NCBI RefSeq assembly: GCF_008801695.1
Contig: NZ_VZPF01000012.1
Coordinates: forward strand, 1 to 64,000
DNA from: Pantoea stewartii subsp. stewartii
GTDB lineage: Bacteria > Pseudomonadota > Gammaproteobacteria > Enterobacterales > Enterobacteriaceae
Reading direction: 5' to 3'
Length of the DNA: 64,000 bases
Shown here: in pieces, positions 1 through 9,842 of the stretch
Numbering within the stretch: the first letter of the stretch is position 1
Layout of the letters: the number at the start of each line of letters is the position of its first letter
Translations under genes and position numbers: made by a program
Notes under the pieces: generated by a model
Told to the model about the DNA's origin: nothing
The model's database searches: none
Seen by the model: only the letters and a program-made list of their open reading frames with translations

Positions 1-174
1 ACCAATCGATGAGCGGGCACAGCAGAGTGTTCTGGCAACATGACTGACGGTGTCACCACGATGCAGCATCAGCATGGCGGTGAGCCGCCGGGCGTGGTTT
101 TTGTCCTTTGTTTTATGGATAGTTTTCTGCATCAGGCGTCGTTCGGTTCTGGGTATTGGTGCTATGATCGACAT
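1..174 (-). CDS. IS630-family transposase, N-terminal part (cut by window edge)
   Basis: The 58 visible codons start at the ATG on 174-172 and read MSIIAPIPRTERRLMQ, followed by the stretch ARRLTAMLMLHRGDTVSHVA and then ARTLCCARSSIG. I recognise this as the N-terminal helix-turn-helix region of IS630-family transposases (the LTAMLMLHRGD and ARTLCCARSS signature), which binds the element's ends. The DDE catalytic domain lies beyond the window. No stop or frameshift is visible in this part, so the element may be intact and active, but that cannot be judged here. Confidence 0.75.
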   Translation of the reverse strand, partial: MSIIAPIPRTERRLMQKTIHKTKDKNHARRLTAMLMLHRGDTVSHVARTLCCARSSIG

Positions 175-239
175 TGCTCAGTCCGGCTGGTGATTTGGGA
201 TATTCAGCGATTGATCAGATCGCATAAACCGGACTGAGT
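1..239. mobile_element. IS630-family insertion sequence, right-hand part only
   Basis: The window opens inside an insertion sequence whose transposase gene runs leftward off the edge. A perfect 10-bp inverted repeat, CTCAGTCCGG at 177-186 and CCGGACTGAG at 229-238, lies just upstream of the transposase start and probably belongs to the element's terminal region. I cannot fix the outer end, because the other terminus is outside the window and no TA target duplication can be tested, so 239 is an estimate. The element occupies the place next to tsgA where E. coli has ppiA. Confidence 0.6.
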
Positions 240-509
240 TCCCTCTAAGTGATCTACTATTCCGAGCAGTTATTTAGCTCAAAAACGATATTGATCGTAA
301 AGAGCATGTAATACAAGAGCCAGCGTTTTACCTATATTTACGCTAAACGCACCCAAAAACGCCTGAAAAAGATTGCTTCCGCTTCGTGACTAAAATCACA
401 GTATTGATGAAATCAATGACAACAGTTTTCACTCTTAGTTTATTAAGATCACGGTTCCGTTTACAATTTCTGCCGCTTCAGCGCTCCCGCTTCCCAACAG
501 GTTCAGAAC
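175..509. other. Intergenic region between the IS630 element and tsgA
   Basis: These 335 bases hold the end of the insertion sequence, then AT-rich sequence that should contain the tsgA promoter. Short rightward open frames here match nothing I recognise. I see no further gene and no convincing operator. Confidence 0.5.
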
Positions 510-1688
510 ATGACAAATCGTAATCGTATCGGCCTTACCTGGATTAGCTTTCTTTCCTATGCGCTCACCGGTGCCCTAGTGATTGTCACCGGTATGGTAA
601 TGGGTGATATCGCGAAAGATTTCCAGATTCCCATCGACAGTATGGGTAACACCTTCACTTTCCTGAACAGTGGCATCCTGGCTGCCGTTTTCCTTAATGC
701 CTGGTTGATGGTCATTGTGCCGCTCAAACGCCAGTTGATTTTTGGCTTTGTGCTGATGGTATTAGCCGTTATCGGACTGATGACCAGCCGGGATCTGTCG
801 GTATTTTCGCTGTGCATGTTCGTACTGGGCGTCGTCAGTGGTATCACCATGTCGATTGGGACGTTCCTGATTACCCACATGTACGAAGGCCGCCAACGGG
901 GTTCACGCCTGCTGTTCACGGATTCCTTCTTTAGTATGGCTGGCACCATTTTCCCGATTCTGGCCGGCATTTTACTGGCACGTCATCTGCCGTGGTACTG
1001 GGTTTACGTCTGCATTGGCGTCATTTACGTCGGTATTTTTATCATGACGTTATTCGTGGAGTTTCCGGTTCTGCGTAAGCCAGAGAACAGCCCAACGGTT
1101 GAAAAAGAAAAATGGGGACTGGGCGTACTGTTACTGGCGATTGCCGCCTTATGCTACATTCTTGGCCAGCTCGGCTTTATTTCCTGGGTGCCTGAATATG
1201 CCACCAAAGTGATGGGCATGAATATTGATGATGCCGGTCAACTGGTAGGAAGCTTCTGGACCGCTTATATGGTCGGCATGTGGGTATTCAGCTTCCTGCT
1301 GCGCTTCTTCGATCTGCAACGTATTCTGATGGTACTGGCAGGACTGGCCACGGTGCTGATGTACTGGTTCGTAAGCAGCCAGGATGCAAGCATGTTGCGG
1401 TGGATTATTCTGACGCTGGGCTTCAGCTCAAGCGCGATCTATACCACCATCATTACGCTCGGCTCTCTACAAACCAAAGTCGCGTCTCCCAAGCTGGTTA
1501 ACTTTATTCTGACCTGTGGCACCGTGGGTACCATGCTGACCTTCGTCGTTACGTCACCCATTGTGAAAAACAGCGGCGTGCACAGCGCGCTGCTAACGGC
1601 AAATGGTCTGTACGCCGTGGTGTTTATCATGTGTGCGTTGCTGGGCCTGGTGACCAAACACCGCTCGCACGGTCATATCACGCATTAA
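510..1688 (+). CDS. tsgA: Major facilitator superfamily transporter TsgA
   Basis: A 392-residue, very hydrophobic inner-membrane protein that aligns along its whole length with E. coli TsgA (393 residues). It shares the N-terminal stretch [20 protein letters not shown] and internal motifs such as [14 protein letters not shown] and [20 protein letters not shown]. About twelve membrane segments of an MFS permease can be followed. The substrate is not established; the name comes from tellurite/selenite-related phenotypes reported in Salmonella. In E. coli the gene lies next to nirBDC-cysG; here an IS630 element lies upstream and codA is convergent downstream, so both neighbourhoods are rearranged. 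Confidence 0.93.
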   Translation: MTNRNRIGLTWISFLSYALTGALVIVTGMVMGDIAKDFQIPIDSMGNTFTFLNSGILAAVFLNAWLMVIVPLKRQLIFGFVLMVLAVIGLMTSRDLSVFSLCMFVLGVVSGITMSIGTFLITHMYEGRQRGSRLLFTDSFFSMAGTIFPILAGILLARHLPWYWVYVCIGVIYVGIFIMTLFVEFPVLRKPENSPTVEKEKWGLGVLLLAIAALCYILGQLGFISWVPEYATKVMGMNIDDAGQLVGSFWTAYMVGMWVFSFLLRFFDLQRILMVLAGLATVLMYWFVSSQDASMLRWIILTLGFSSSAIYTTIITLGSLQTKVASPKLVNFILTCGTVGTMLTFVVTSPIVKNSGVHSALLTANGLYAVVFIMCALLGLVTKHRSHGHITH

Positions 1689-1695
1689 TCCTCTC

Positions 1696-1719
1696 AGGGC
1701 GGCGGCAACGCGCCGCCCT
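1696..1719. terminator. Bidirectional hairpin between tsgA and codA
   Basis: AGGGCGGCG at 1696-1704 pairs with CGCCGCCCT at 1711-1719 around a 6-base loop. It lies 7 bases after the tsgA stop codon and just before the codA stop codon, so it can serve both convergent genes. The T run is short (three bases), so it may be a weak terminator. Confidence 0.65.
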
Positions 1720-1724
1720 TTGCT

Positions 1725-3008
1725 TCAACGCCTGAAGGTCACCGCTTCCCAAGTGTCCAGACAGATTTTGCTCTCTGCGGGCTGCGTCGCCGCGATGACC
1801 TTTCCACGCCGAAGCGAATAACGCACCGGCACCTGCCGCCTGACCGCATCAAAACCGTTCTCTGCGGGCAGAATGATAAAACTGGCTTCATGACCGCGCT
1901 GAATACCGTACTCTGCTAAATTCAGCGTGTTGGCACTGTTGCGTGTAATCAGATCGAGCCCGGCATTAATTTGCTCGTACCCCATCAGCTGACACACATG
2001 TAATCCCATATGCAGCACCTGAAGCATATTGCCCGTACCCAGCGGATACCAGGGATCGAATACGTCGTCATGGCCAAAACAGACGTTAATCTCCGCCTCC
2101 AGCAGCTCTTTCACCCGGGTAATGCCGCGGCGTTTGGGATAGCTGTCAAAGCGACCCTGTAGGTGAATATTCACCAAGGGATTGGCAACAAAGTTGATGC
2201 CGGAGAGCTTCAGTAAGCGAAACAGACGAGAAGTATAAGCCCCGTTATACGAGTGCATCGCTGTGGTATGGCTTGCCGTGACGCGCGCACCCATCCCGTC
2301 ACGGTGTGCCAGCGCGGCAACGGTTTCGACGAAGCGTGACTGCTCATCGTCAATTTCGTCACAGTGCACGTCCACCAGCCTGTCGTAACGGTTGGCCAGC
2401 GCGAACGCTTTATGCAGGGATTCCACGCCGTACTCCCGCGTGAACTCAAAATGGGGAATCGCGCCGACGACATCCGCGCCGAGTCGCAGCGCTTCTTCAA
2501 GTAGCGCTTCGCCATTAGGGTAAGACAGAATGCCTTCCTGCGGGAACGCCACGATTTGAATCGTGATCCAGGGCGCCATCTCCGCTTTCAGTTCCAGCAT
2601 AGCCTTGAGGGCGGTTAACGTCGGATCGGACACATCCACATGCGTGCGCACAAACTGTATGCCATTCGCGATCTGCCATTTCAGCGTTTGCATCGCGCGC
2701 CGTTTTACATCCTCATGACTCAATAAGGCTTTCCGCTCTGCCCAGCGCTCAATACCTTCAAACAGCGTGCCGGACTGATTCCAGGCCGGTTCACCCGCCG
2801 TTTGGGTGGTATCCAGGTGAATATGAGGCTCAATAAAAGGCGCGTACGCCAGGCCGCCTTCCGCATCCAGTGCTGCGCCCTCGGCTGACAGCTGCTGAGG
2901 CTGCGCCGTGATGCGGGCGATTTTTCCTTCCACGATCTCTATCTGCCACAGCCCTTCCCGGGTGGGCAAACGCAGATTGTTTATCCAGCGAAGTGATGCT
3001 GTTGTCAT
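1725..3008 (-). CDS. codA: Cytosine deaminase
   Basis: A 427-residue cytoplasmic amidohydrolase, the same length as E. coli CodA and very similar throughout. It converts cytosine to uracil and ammonia in pyrimidine salvage. Metal and active-site motifs are in place: [13 protein letters not shown] near residue 60 (HxH metal ligands), [13 protein letters not shown] near 215, [14 protein letters not shown], and [13 protein letters not shown] with the conserved aspartate near 313. The start ATG at 3008 follows a GAGGAGC ribosome site. No cytosine permease gene (codB) adjoins it, unlike the E. coli codBA operon, so uptake must be supplied elsewhere. Some paralogues of this family act on related pyrimidines, but the similarity here favours true CodA. 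Confidence 0.92.
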   Translation of the reverse strand: MTTASLRWINNLRLPTREGLWQIEIVEGKIARITAQPQQLSAEGAALDAEGGLAYAPFIEPHIHLDTTQTAGEPAWNQSGTLFEGIERWAERKALLSHEDVKRRAMQTLKWQIANGIQFVRTHVDVSDPTLTALKAMLELKAEMAPWITIQIVAFPQEGILSYPNGEALLEEALRLGADVVGAIPHFEFTREYGVESLHKAFALANRYDRLVDVHCDEIDDEQSRFVETVAALAHRDGMGARVTASHTTAMHSYNGAYTSRLFRLLKLSGINFVANPLVNIHLQGRFDSYPKRRGITRVKELLEAEINVCFGHDDVFDPWYPLGTGNMLQVLHMGLHVCQLMGYEQINAGLDLITRNSANTLNLAEYGIQRGHEASFIILPAENGFDAVRRQVPVRYSLRRGKVIAATQPAESKICLDTWEAVTFRR

Positions 3009-3317
3009 TCCGGGCTCCTCATGCGTTAAGCGCTGCGAAGTAAAGCTAACACGATCTCTCTGCCGTGCTCCAGATGACTTTATTCGTTATTTAAATCACT
3101 TAGCGCGTACGAGGCTGAACCGGTGCCCTGCCTCTGCGGACAGGTCAGGCGCGACAGCAAAAGGTCGGGGACGAATAAGATGACATGATTACCGAAAGCG
3201 AAACGCAAGAAGGGTTGGCACACGTTCCGCTCCGTTTGCGCGTGGTACCTAGCCGTCATTTTCCTTTGTCGGCAGCGTGGTCAGCCTGCGCCGCCCATTA
3301 CGCCGGGGGGAAAATCA
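3009..3317. other. Intergenic region between codA and trpS
   Basis: About 310 bases upstream of codA and downstream of trpS. It should hold the leftward codA promoter. I looked for a codB remnant and found none, and no RNA gene or clear operator is evident. Confidence 0.5.
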
Positions 3318-3343
3318 AAACGGCGAGCCTTCGCTCGCCGTTT
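3318..3343 (-). terminator. Rho-independent terminator of the aroK-trpS operon
   Basis: On the minus strand AAACGGCGAG pairs with CTCGCCGTTT around a 6-base loop, followed by TGATTTT. It lies 18 bases after the trpS stop codon. Confidence 0.8.
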
Positions 3344-3361
3344 GACTTACAACGTTACCGA

Positions 3362-4366
3362 TCAGGGTTGAGAAACAAACCCGACCGCTTCATAGACTTT
3401 TTTCAGGGTTTCCTGCGCCTGGGCACGGGCTTTCTGTGCACCGTCACGCATCACCTTTTCCAGTAACGCCTCGTCGTTGCGGAAGCGATGATAACGTTCC
3501 TGCAGGTCTGTCAGCATGCCCGATACGGCTTCTGCGACCGCGCCTTTCAGGTGCCCGTACATTTTGCCTTCGAACGCCTGCTCCAGCGTGGTCACCGGCG
3601 TACCGGTTACGCCTGACAGGATGTCCAGCAGATTCGAGACGCCCGCTTTCTCTTTAATGTCATAGCGGATAACCGGCGGCTCTTCAGAGTCGGTCATCGC
3701 ACGCTTAATCTTTTTAACCACCGATTTGGGATCTTCAAGCAGGCCGATCACATTGTTGCGGTTATCATCCGACTTAGACATCTTTTTCGTCGGTTCCAGC
3801 AGCGACATCACGCGTGCGCCTGATTTTGGAATGAATGGCTCCGGCACCTTGAAGATATCGCCATACAACGCATTAAACCGGCTCGCAATATCACGGCTCA
3901 GCTCAAGATGCTGTTTCTGATCTTCACCCACCGGTACCTGCGCGGTCTGGTAAAGCAGAATGTCGGCAGCCATCAGCACCGGATAACTGAACAAACCCGC
4001 GTTGATGTTTTCTTCATAGCGTGAGGATTTGTCTTTGAACTGGGTCATGCGGCTCAGCTCACCGAAATAGGTGTAGCAGTTCAGAATCCAGCTGAGTTGC
4101 GTGTGCTCCGGCACATGCGACTGAACAAAGATGGTGCTCTTCTCGGGATCGATGCCGCAGGCCAGATAGAGCGCCAGCGTATCTAAGGTGGCTTTACGCA
4201 GTGCAACCGGATCCTGGCGCACGGTGATGGCGTGCAGATCGACGATACAGTAAATGCAGTGGAAATCGTCCTGCATCTGCACCCACTGACGCAGCGCCCC
4301 CATATAGTTGCCAATGGTCAGTTCGCCGGACGGCTGTGCGCCGCTGAAAACGATGGGTTTGCTCAT
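3362..4366 (-). CDS. trpS: Tryptophanyl-tRNA synthetase
   Basis: A 334-residue class I aminoacyl-tRNA synthetase, identical in length to the E. coli enzyme. It charges tRNA-Trp with tryptophan at the expense of ATP. The HIGH-equivalent motif is TIGNYMG near residue 20 and the KMSKS loop is [10 protein letters not shown] near residue 195. It is the last gene of the leftward aroK-aroB-damX-dam-rpe-gph-trpS series, 17 bases after gph. It is essential and fully open, in contrast to the broken dispensable genes elsewhere in the window. Confidence 0.97.
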   Translation of the reverse strand: MSKPIVFSGAQPSGELTIGNYMGALRQWVQMQDDFHCIYCIVDLHAITVRQDPVALRKATLDTLALYLACGIDPEKSTIFVQSHVPEHTQLSWILNCYTYFGELSRMTQFKDKSSRYEENINAGLFSYPVLMAADILLYQTAQVPVGEDQKQHLELSRDIASRFNALYGDIFKVPEPFIPKSGARVMSLLEPTKKMSKSDDNRNNVIGLLEDPKSVVKKIKRAMTDSEEPPVIRYDIKEKAGVSNLLDILSGVTGTPVTTLEQAFEGKMYGHLKGAVAEAVSGMLTDLQERYHRFRNDEALLEKVMRDGAQKARAQAQETLKKVYEAVGFVSQP

Positions 4367-4383
4367 GCTTATGTCCTGATAAA

Positions 4384-5061
4384 TTACAGCCCGATAGCGG
4401 GCAAAAGTTCGTCAAAAGAGTCAAGGGTCAGATCGGGCTGGCTGCTGGCAATAGGTTCACCATAGTTATAGCCAAACGTCATGCCGACATTGGGTACGCC
4501 GGCAGACTGCGCGGCCAGAATATCATTGCGTGAATCCCCGACAAACAGCAGTTGTGAGGGCAGCAGCCCCCATTTACCCAACACCAGAAAAATCGCGGCA
4601 GGATGCGGTTTTTTAACCACCACATCATCGCCACCAATGATCAACGAAAACGCCTGGTCGATTCCCAGCGATTGCAGCAGCGGCGCGACAAACGGCGTCG
4701 GCTTATTGGTCACAATCGCCATCGGCATGCCTGTGGCCTGTAACCGTGTCAGCGTCTCTTTGACCTGAGGAAACAGGGTACTGCCCGCCTCCACCGTGCT
4801 GGCATAATGTTTGTCAAACAGCACACGCGCATCACGCTGCTCGTCCGGGTGTGGCTCGCGTCCGAGCGCCCAGGTCAGCGCACGGCACATCATAACGTCG
4901 GCACCATTCCCAATCCACGTTGACACGCGCGCCACGCCAGCAGCAGGCAACGCCAGGTCTGCCAGCGTCAAATCGATCGCATCCGCCAGCCCCGGCGCGC
5001 TGTCAACCAGCGTACCATCTAGGTCAAAGGCCAGCCCACGAATATCAGTGAAATGAGCCAT
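4384..5061 (-). CDS. gph: Phosphoglycolate phosphatase
   Basis: A 225-residue haloacid-dehalogenase hydrolase that dephosphorylates 2-phosphoglycolate, a product of DNA 3'-end repair. HAD motif I is [10 protein letters not shown] (residues 12-21), motif II lies around [13 protein letters not shown], and motifs III-IV are KKPHP and [12 protein letters not shown]. It is shorter than E. coli Gph (252 residues), lacking an insertion in the cap region and the C-terminal tail. Catalytic motifs are complete, so I take this as natural variation. It overlaps the end of rpe by 17 bases, as expected for translational coupling in this operon. Confidence 0.93.
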   Translation of the reverse strand: MAHFTDIRGLAFDLDGTLVDSAPGLADAIDLTLADLALPAAGVARVSTWIGNGADVMMCRALTWALGREPHPDEQRDARVLFDKHYASTVEAGSTLFPQVKETLTRLQATGMPMAIVTNKPTPFVAPLLQSLGIDQAFSLIIGGDDVVVKKPHPAAIFLVLGKWGLLPSQLLFVGDSRNDILAAQSAGVPNVGMTFGYNYGEPIASSQPDLTLDSFDELLPAIGL

Positions 5062-5728
5062 TCGCTTTCTCCAGCTCGTTCCGCATGTCGTCGATCACTT
5101 TCTTGTAATCCGGATGGCCAAAGATGGCCGAACCGGCAACGAACATATCTGCACCCGCTGCCGCGATTTGCGCAATGTTATCAATCTTCACACCACCGTC
5201 GACTTCAAGGCGAATGCTGTAGCCGCTCTGATCAATCCGCTTACGCGCTTCACGAAGCTTGTCGAGCGTGCCGGGGATAAATGACTGACCACCAAAGCCG
5301 GGGTTCACCGACATCAGCAAAATGATGTCCAGTTTATCCATCACATAGTCGAGGTAGCTGAGCGGAGTGGCAGGATTAAAGACCAGGCCTGCTTTGCAAC
5401 CGTGCTCTTTGATTAACTGCAGCGTGCGGTCAACGTGCTCGCTCGCTTCGGGGTGGAACGTGATGTAGGTCGCGCCAGCCTTGGCAAACTCGGGGATTAA
5501 CGCGTCCACTGGCTTCACCATGAGATGCACATCGATCGGGGCTGTGATGCCATAGTCACGCAGCGCTTTCAACACCATCGGTCCCATTGTCAGATTCGGC
5601 ACGTAGTGGTTGTCCATTACGTCGAAGTGAACCACGTCGCCTCCGGCCGCCAGTGCCTTCGCGGTGTCTTCACCCAGGCGAGCAAAGTCTGCCGAAAGGA
5701 TGGAAGGGGCCAGCAAATATTGTTTCAT
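5045..5728 (-). CDS. rpe: Ribulose-phosphate 3-epimerase
   Basis: A TIM-barrel enzyme of the pentose phosphate pathway that interconverts ribulose 5-phosphate and xylulose 5-phosphate. I start it at [20 protein letters not shown], the universal N-terminus, giving 227 residues; an ATG four codons upstream is in frame but unsupported by the family. Conserved motifs include [38 protein letters not shown] and RLEVDGGVK, which carry the metal and phosphate ligands. It lies between dam and gph in the conserved operon. Confidence 0.96.
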   Translation of the reverse strand: MKQYLLAPSILSADFARLGEDTAKALAAGGDVVHFDVMDNHYVPNLTMGPMVLKALRDYGITAPIDVHLMVKPVDALIPEFAKAGATYITFHPEASEHVDRTLQLIKEHGCKAGLVFNPATPLSYLDYVMDKLDIILLMSVNPGFGGQSFIPGTLDKLREARKRIDQSGYSIRLEVDGGVKIDNIAQIAAAGADMFVAGSAIFGHPDYKKVIDDMRNELEKANGSFH

Positions 5729-5794
5729 CCGATTCTCCACTGTTGTACGCCAGCATGATGGCTGGCGTAGTACCCTGGTCGCGGACGAAACAGA

Positions 5795-6607
5795 CTAGCT
5801 ATAGAGTGCCAGCAGTTCGTCGACCTTGGTGCGACCGGTTATGCTTCGGCTAATAGAACGCCGGACTTTGACCACATGTAACACGGCATCCTGATACCAG
5901 CAACGCGTCAGTTCCGTATCATGGTTAGAAATCAGGACCGGAATTTGACTCTCAGACGCCAGCTTTGCGGCCAGTTGCGCCAGATGCTGCTGCTCATGCA
6001 GGCTAAAACTGTTGGTGTGGTAAGCCGTGAAGTTAGCCGTTGCGGACAGCGGCGCGTACGGCGGATCACAATATACCACAGAGCCTTTTTGGGCATTGTT
6101 CAGGGTAACATCGTAGGATTCACAGACAAACGTCGCCTTTTGCGCCCGTTCGGCAAACCAGAGCAGCTCGGCTTCCGGGAAGTAAGGTTTACGATAGCGC
6201 CCAAACGGCACATTGAACTCACCACGCAGATTGTAGCGGCACAGGCCGTTGTAGCAGTGGCGATTCAGATAGAGGAACAGCAGCGCACGCTGATAAGCGT
6301 CATGACTGAGGTTAAACTCCGTGCGCAGTTGGTAATAACGGATTTCGCTGTTTGTTTCGCTGGTAAACAGTAAACGCGCATCGCGAATAAAATCCGCCGT
6401 GCGCGTTTTGACAATATTGTAGAGATTGATGAGATCGTTGTTGATGTCGGCCAGATGATAGCGATCAAAATCGGTGTTAAGAAACACGGAGCCCGCGCCA
6501 ACGAAGGGTTCGATCAGGCAATCACCTTGCGGCAAATGACGGTGGATCTCTTCGACTAAGGGAAATTTTCCCCCCGCCCATTTCAAAAAAGCGCGATTTT
6601 TTTTCAT
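5795..6607 (-). CDS. dam: DNA adenine methyltransferase
   Basis: A 270-residue N6-adenine methylase acting on GATC sites, with roles in mismatch repair, replication timing and gene regulation. The SAM-binding motif FLKWAGGKFPL is at residues 7-17 and the catalytic motif DPPYAPLSATANFTAYHTNS near residue 180. Length and sequence match E. coli Dam (278 residues) apart from a shorter C-terminal tail. It lies between damX and rpe, as in E. coli. The frame is fully open. Confidence 0.96.
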   Translation of the reverse strand: MKKNRAFLKWAGGKFPLVEEIHRHLPQGDCLIEPFVGAGSVFLNTDFDRYHLADINNDLINLYNIVKTRTADFIRDARLLFTSETNSEIRYYQLRTEFNLSHDAYQRALLFLYLNRHCYNGLCRYNLRGEFNVPFGRYRKPYFPEAELLWFAERAQKATFVCESYDVTLNNAQKGSVVYCDPPYAPLSATANFTAYHTNSFSLHEQQHLAQLAAKLASESQIPVLISNHDTELTRCWYQDAVLHVVKVRRSISRSITGRTKVDELLALYS

Positions 6608-6703
6608 GCTGTCGTGGTAATTACATCTTATTGTGAGGCTGTGGTTGAACCGACAGCAGATCTGCGCTTAAAACAGGGCCCGCATGGGCAGGCCCCACAT
6701 CAC

Positions 6704-7759
6704 TTATTGACTGGCTTCTTTCCTGACCTGACTGACCGGTTTCACCCAGGGATTCTGTGCACGTACCTCTGCAGGCAATGTCGCAACGGCACGCTTTGCG
6801 TCGGCCGGCGTGGCGTAAGAACCACTGACCAGCACATACCAGGGTTGACCATTGCGCGTGGTTTTATACACATGGTACGCACTCAGGTTTTGCTTCTTCG
6901 CCCAGGCATTCAGGCTTTCCGCTTTAGATGCGCCGCTCAACTGCAACGTGTAGTTGCCGCCCGGTACTGATTTGCTGGCCGTAGCGCTACTGCCCGCCGC
7001 TTTTGCCGGCGCGTTATTCACGGATGAGTGCGCTGGCGTTGTGTGGGTTTTATGCTCGCTGGCTGCGGGTTTAGACGCCGTTCTGGCAGGCTCACGCGTA
7101 TGACGCGGCGTGACGGGTGCCTGCGCGGCGTTTTGACGACCTGTAGCGGGAAGACTCGCCGCTGCACCTGCTTTCCCACTCACCGTAGCGGGTGCGGTCG
7201 GCAGAGAACTGTTGCCTTCTGCACCCTGTGCGGCGCCATCCACCTGCTGTTGCTGGTTGGTCAATGCGCTGTTCAGGTCGCCGGGTAATGTAATGCGTTG
7301 CTGATTAGCCGGGGTTTCAACCGGGGCTGCCTGCGTGGGTGTGGATGCAACCGGTGGCATGGAAATATCACGTGGCGCATTTGTCGCCCCCGCTGCCGGT
7401 TCCGCTCCTGCTGCATTCGGAGTGCCGGTGGAAGGCTGTGCTGTTCCCGTGGCGTTCTGACCGCCGCTCATGGCGGTGGAGCCGCTGAGATCAATATTTT
7501 TTCCGTTGCCCGATCCTGCGGCCCCGCTGGTGGCGGTGCCTTTGTCAGTAGAGGACGACGCGGATTTGCTGTCGTCAGCGCCGTTGAGCGCTAAGCCAAT
7601 GCCCAGCACGAGCAGCAGCAACACAAGGATACCGACGCCCATCATGACGTGCTGGCGCGAGACCGGAGCTTTCGTCGCAGAGGACGATTTACGTGGGCGC
7701 GAGGGACGACGGTCACTGGCGTCAGGTTTTAACTCATCATCCGGTTTGAACTCATCCAT
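6704..7759 (-). CDS. damX: Cell division protein DamX (SPOR domain)
   Basis: A 351-residue inner-membrane protein recruited to the septal ring. I start it at MDEFKPDDELKPD, whose ATG follows a GGAGGAGG ribosome site; upstream in-frame codons have no support. Residues 1-37 are charged and cytosolic, residues 38-58 form one membrane span (MMGVGILVLLLLVLGIGLAL), then comes a long Ala/Pro/Thr/Gly-rich linker. The C-terminal SPOR domain starts at GGNYTLQLSGASKAESLNAW and binds denuded septal peptidoglycan. It is shorter than E. coli DamX (428 residues), the difference falling in the low-complexity linker. Confidence 0.92.
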   Translation of the reverse strand: MDEFKPDDELKPDASDRRPSRPRKSSSATKAPVSRQHVMMGVGILVLLLLVLGIGLALNGADDSKSASSSTDKGTATSGAAGSGNGKNIDLSGSTAMSGGQNATGTAQPSTGTPNAAGAEPAAGATNAPRDISMPPVASTPTQAAPVETPANQQRITLPGDLNSALTNQQQQVDGAAQGAEGNSSLPTAPATVSGKAGAAASLPATGRQNAAQAPVTPRHTREPARTASKPAASEHKTHTTPAHSSVNNAPAKAAGSSATASKSVPGGNYTLQLSGASKAESLNAWAKKQNLSAYHVYKTTRNGQPWYVLVSGSYATPADAKRAVATLPAEVRAQNPWVKPVSQVRKEASQ

Positions 7760-7830
7760 TTTGCCTCCTCCGTAAAGCGGCCGTTCGCACTGCGCACCCG
7801 CGCGTCGCGTCACCACTTACCTGCTGAATA

Positions 7831-8919
7831 TCAAGATTTCTGGCAGTCATTAATTGCCGCCATCACCATATCATGAGCCACGCCACCACGCACTTCAGCG
7901 CGGCCTATCGCCAAAGGCAGTATCAGACGTAATTCGCCCGCCAGCACTTTTTTATCGCGCATCATATGGGGCAAATAGTCTTCGGCCTGCATCTCAACCG
8001 GTCCGTGTACCGGCAAACCGGCGCGCTGCAGTAACGCGATAACGCGTTCGCAATCCTGCTCGCTGAACTGACCAAGACGTTGCGCGGTTCGCGCCGCCAT
8101 CACCATACCAGCGGCAATCGCTTCACCATGCAACCAGTTGCCATAGCCCATATGCGCTTCAATAGCATGGCCAAAAGTATGACCCAGATTCAGTAATGCG
8201 CGCTGACCGTTTTCACGCTCATCCGCGGCGACAACCTCGGCTTTCAGCTCACAGCAACGACGGATGCACCAGGCCAGCGCGGCTTCATCCAGCGCCAGAA
8301 GGCGGTCAAGATTTTGCTCAAGCCAGTGAAAGAATTCACCGTCCAGAATGATGCCGTATTTAATCACTTCAGCCAGACCGGACGCCAGCTCACGCGGAGG
8401 CAGTGACCGGAGACATTCCGTATCAATCACGACCGAAGCGGGCTGGTAAAATGCACCTATCATGTTTTTGCCAAGAGGATGGTTAACCGCCGTTTTTCCG
8501 CCAACCGACGAGTCAACCTGAGACAGCAGCGTGGTCGGCACCTGAATGAACCGCACACCACGTTGATAGCTTGCCGCAGCAAAACCGGTAAGATCGCCAA
8601 TCACGCCCCCACCCAGCGCCACCAGCGTGGTATCGCGCCCGTGGGGCTTTTGCAGGAGGGTGGTAAAAACCTGATCCATCACCGCCAGCGTTTTGTGCTG
8701 CTCACCGTCGGGCAAAATCACCTGATCCGTCTTCACTCCCGCCGCCTTTAGCCGCGCCGTGACCTTATCCAGGTAAAGCGGTGCCAGCGTCTCGTTCGTG
8801 ACCAGCATGGCATTATCACCCGCTTTTAACGGCCAAAAAGAAGCCGGATCATTAAACAGTCCGGCGGCGATAGTGATGGGGTAACTGCGTTCCCCCAATG
8901 AAACGGTGATCTTCTCCAT
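7831..8919 (-). CDS. aroB: 3-dehydroquinate synthase
   Basis: A 362-residue NAD- and zinc-dependent enzyme, the same length as E. coli AroB. It converts DAHP to 3-dehydroquinate, the second step of the shikimate pathway. The dinucleotide motif [14 protein letters not shown], the substrate loop [18 protein letters not shown] and the zinc site GHTFGHAIE are present. It lies between aroK and damX and is probably cotranscribed with aroK. Confidence 0.97.
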   Translation of the reverse strand: MEKITVSLGERSYPITIAAGLFNDPASFWPLKAGDNAMLVTNETLAPLYLDKVTARLKAAGVKTDQVILPDGEQHKTLAVMDQVFTTLLQKPHGRDTTLVALGGGVIGDLTGFAAASYQRGVRFIQVPTTLLSQVDSSVGGKTAVNHPLGKNMIGAFYQPASVVIDTECLRSLPPRELASGLAEVIKYGIILDGEFFHWLEQNLDRLLALDEAALAWCIRRCCELKAEVVAADERENGQRALLNLGHTFGHAIEAHMGYGNWLHGEAIAAGMVMAARTAQRLGQFSEQDCERVIALLQRAGLPVHGPVEMQAEDYLPHMMRDKKVLAGELRLILPLAIGRAEVRGGVAHDMVMAAINDCQKS

Positions 8920-8957
8920 GATGCTCGATACCTGTCAAAGAGCTTTCAAACGTTGGA

Positions 8958-9479
8958 TCAACTTTTTTCCAACATTTGGATAATCTGATTCGCCACCACT
9001 TTTGCACTTTGATCGTCAGTGCGGATGGTAACATCGGCGATCTCTTCATACAGCGGGTTGCGTTCAGCGGCCAGCGCTTCAAGTACTTCACGCGGTGGCG
9101 ACTCGACCTGCAGTAAGGGGCGTTTTTTGTCACGCTGCGTACGTGCCAGTTGTTTCTCAATAGTGGTTTCAAGATAAACCACGACGCCGCGGGCGGAGAG
9201 ACGATTACGTGTTTCCCGGGATTTTACGGAGCCACCGCCGGTCGCCAGGACGATGCCCTGCTTCTCGGTCAGTTCATTGATGATTTTTTCTTCACGATCG
9301 CGGAAGCCAGCTTCGCCTTCAACGTCAAAAACCCAGCCCACATCCGCTCCGGTGCGTCGCTCAATTTCCTGATCGGAATCGAAGAACTCCATATTGAGTT
9401 GCTGAGCCAACTGACGGCCAATAGTGCTTTTGCCGGCACCCATCGGCCCAACCAGAAAGATATTGCGTTTCTCTGCCAT
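8958..9479 (-). CDS. aroK: Shikimate kinase I
   Basis: A 173-residue P-loop kinase that phosphorylates shikimate. The Walker A motif is [15 protein letters not shown] at residues 11-25, followed by the shikimate-binding [19 protein letters not shown] and the GGG turn in LATGGGSV. It is the first gene of the leftward operon running to trpS. Length matches E. coli AroK. Confidence 0.97.
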   Translation of the reverse strand: MAEKRNIFLVGPMGAGKSTIGRQLAQQLNMEFFDSDQEIERRTGADVGWVFDVEGEAGFRDREEKIINELTEKQGIVLATGGGSVKSRETRNRLSARGVVVYLETTIEKQLARTQRDKKRPLLQVESPPREVLEALAAERNPLYEEIADVTIRTDDQSAKVVANQIIQMLEKS

Positions 9480-9842
9480 TTTGTCGGTATTACTAAGAAT
9501 TCGTTAATGATACCCCGCTTTCAGCATTTTACTGGCGGGACAGGAACTGAGACTTCATGAGCGTTAGCAAGAGTCAGACGAAAAATTATCTCAACACTCA
9601 AGGCTGTTTGGCAACCGATTATATTGCTTACAGCACATCCATTTCTGAATTGGCCTGTTGTTCGCGAAACTGTAAGGCGTCAGTAAAGCGTTGTGACATG
9701 ACTGCGTACAGAGGAATTCGCTCATCTGCTTGCCGGGTTCTTCCAACTCAGACGCTTACAACGTGTTAAAAATCGCTAAACCTTGTAAGCTAATTCCTGT
9801 CCTGCGTCAACGCAGTTAAACTTTAAGGGCACATTTTCCGTT
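9480..9842. other. Intergenic region between aroK and hofQ
   Basis: About 360 bases upstream of aroK and downstream of the hofQ remnant. It should carry the aroK promoter on the minus strand. A 70-codon rightward open frame here has no recognisable homology. I see no other gene. Confidence 0.45.

Noticed and set aside
4384-5061. gph as a truncated pseudogene because it is shorter than in E. coli
   Set aside because: All HAD motifs are complete and the difference falls in a variable cap segment and tail, so natural length variation is more likely.
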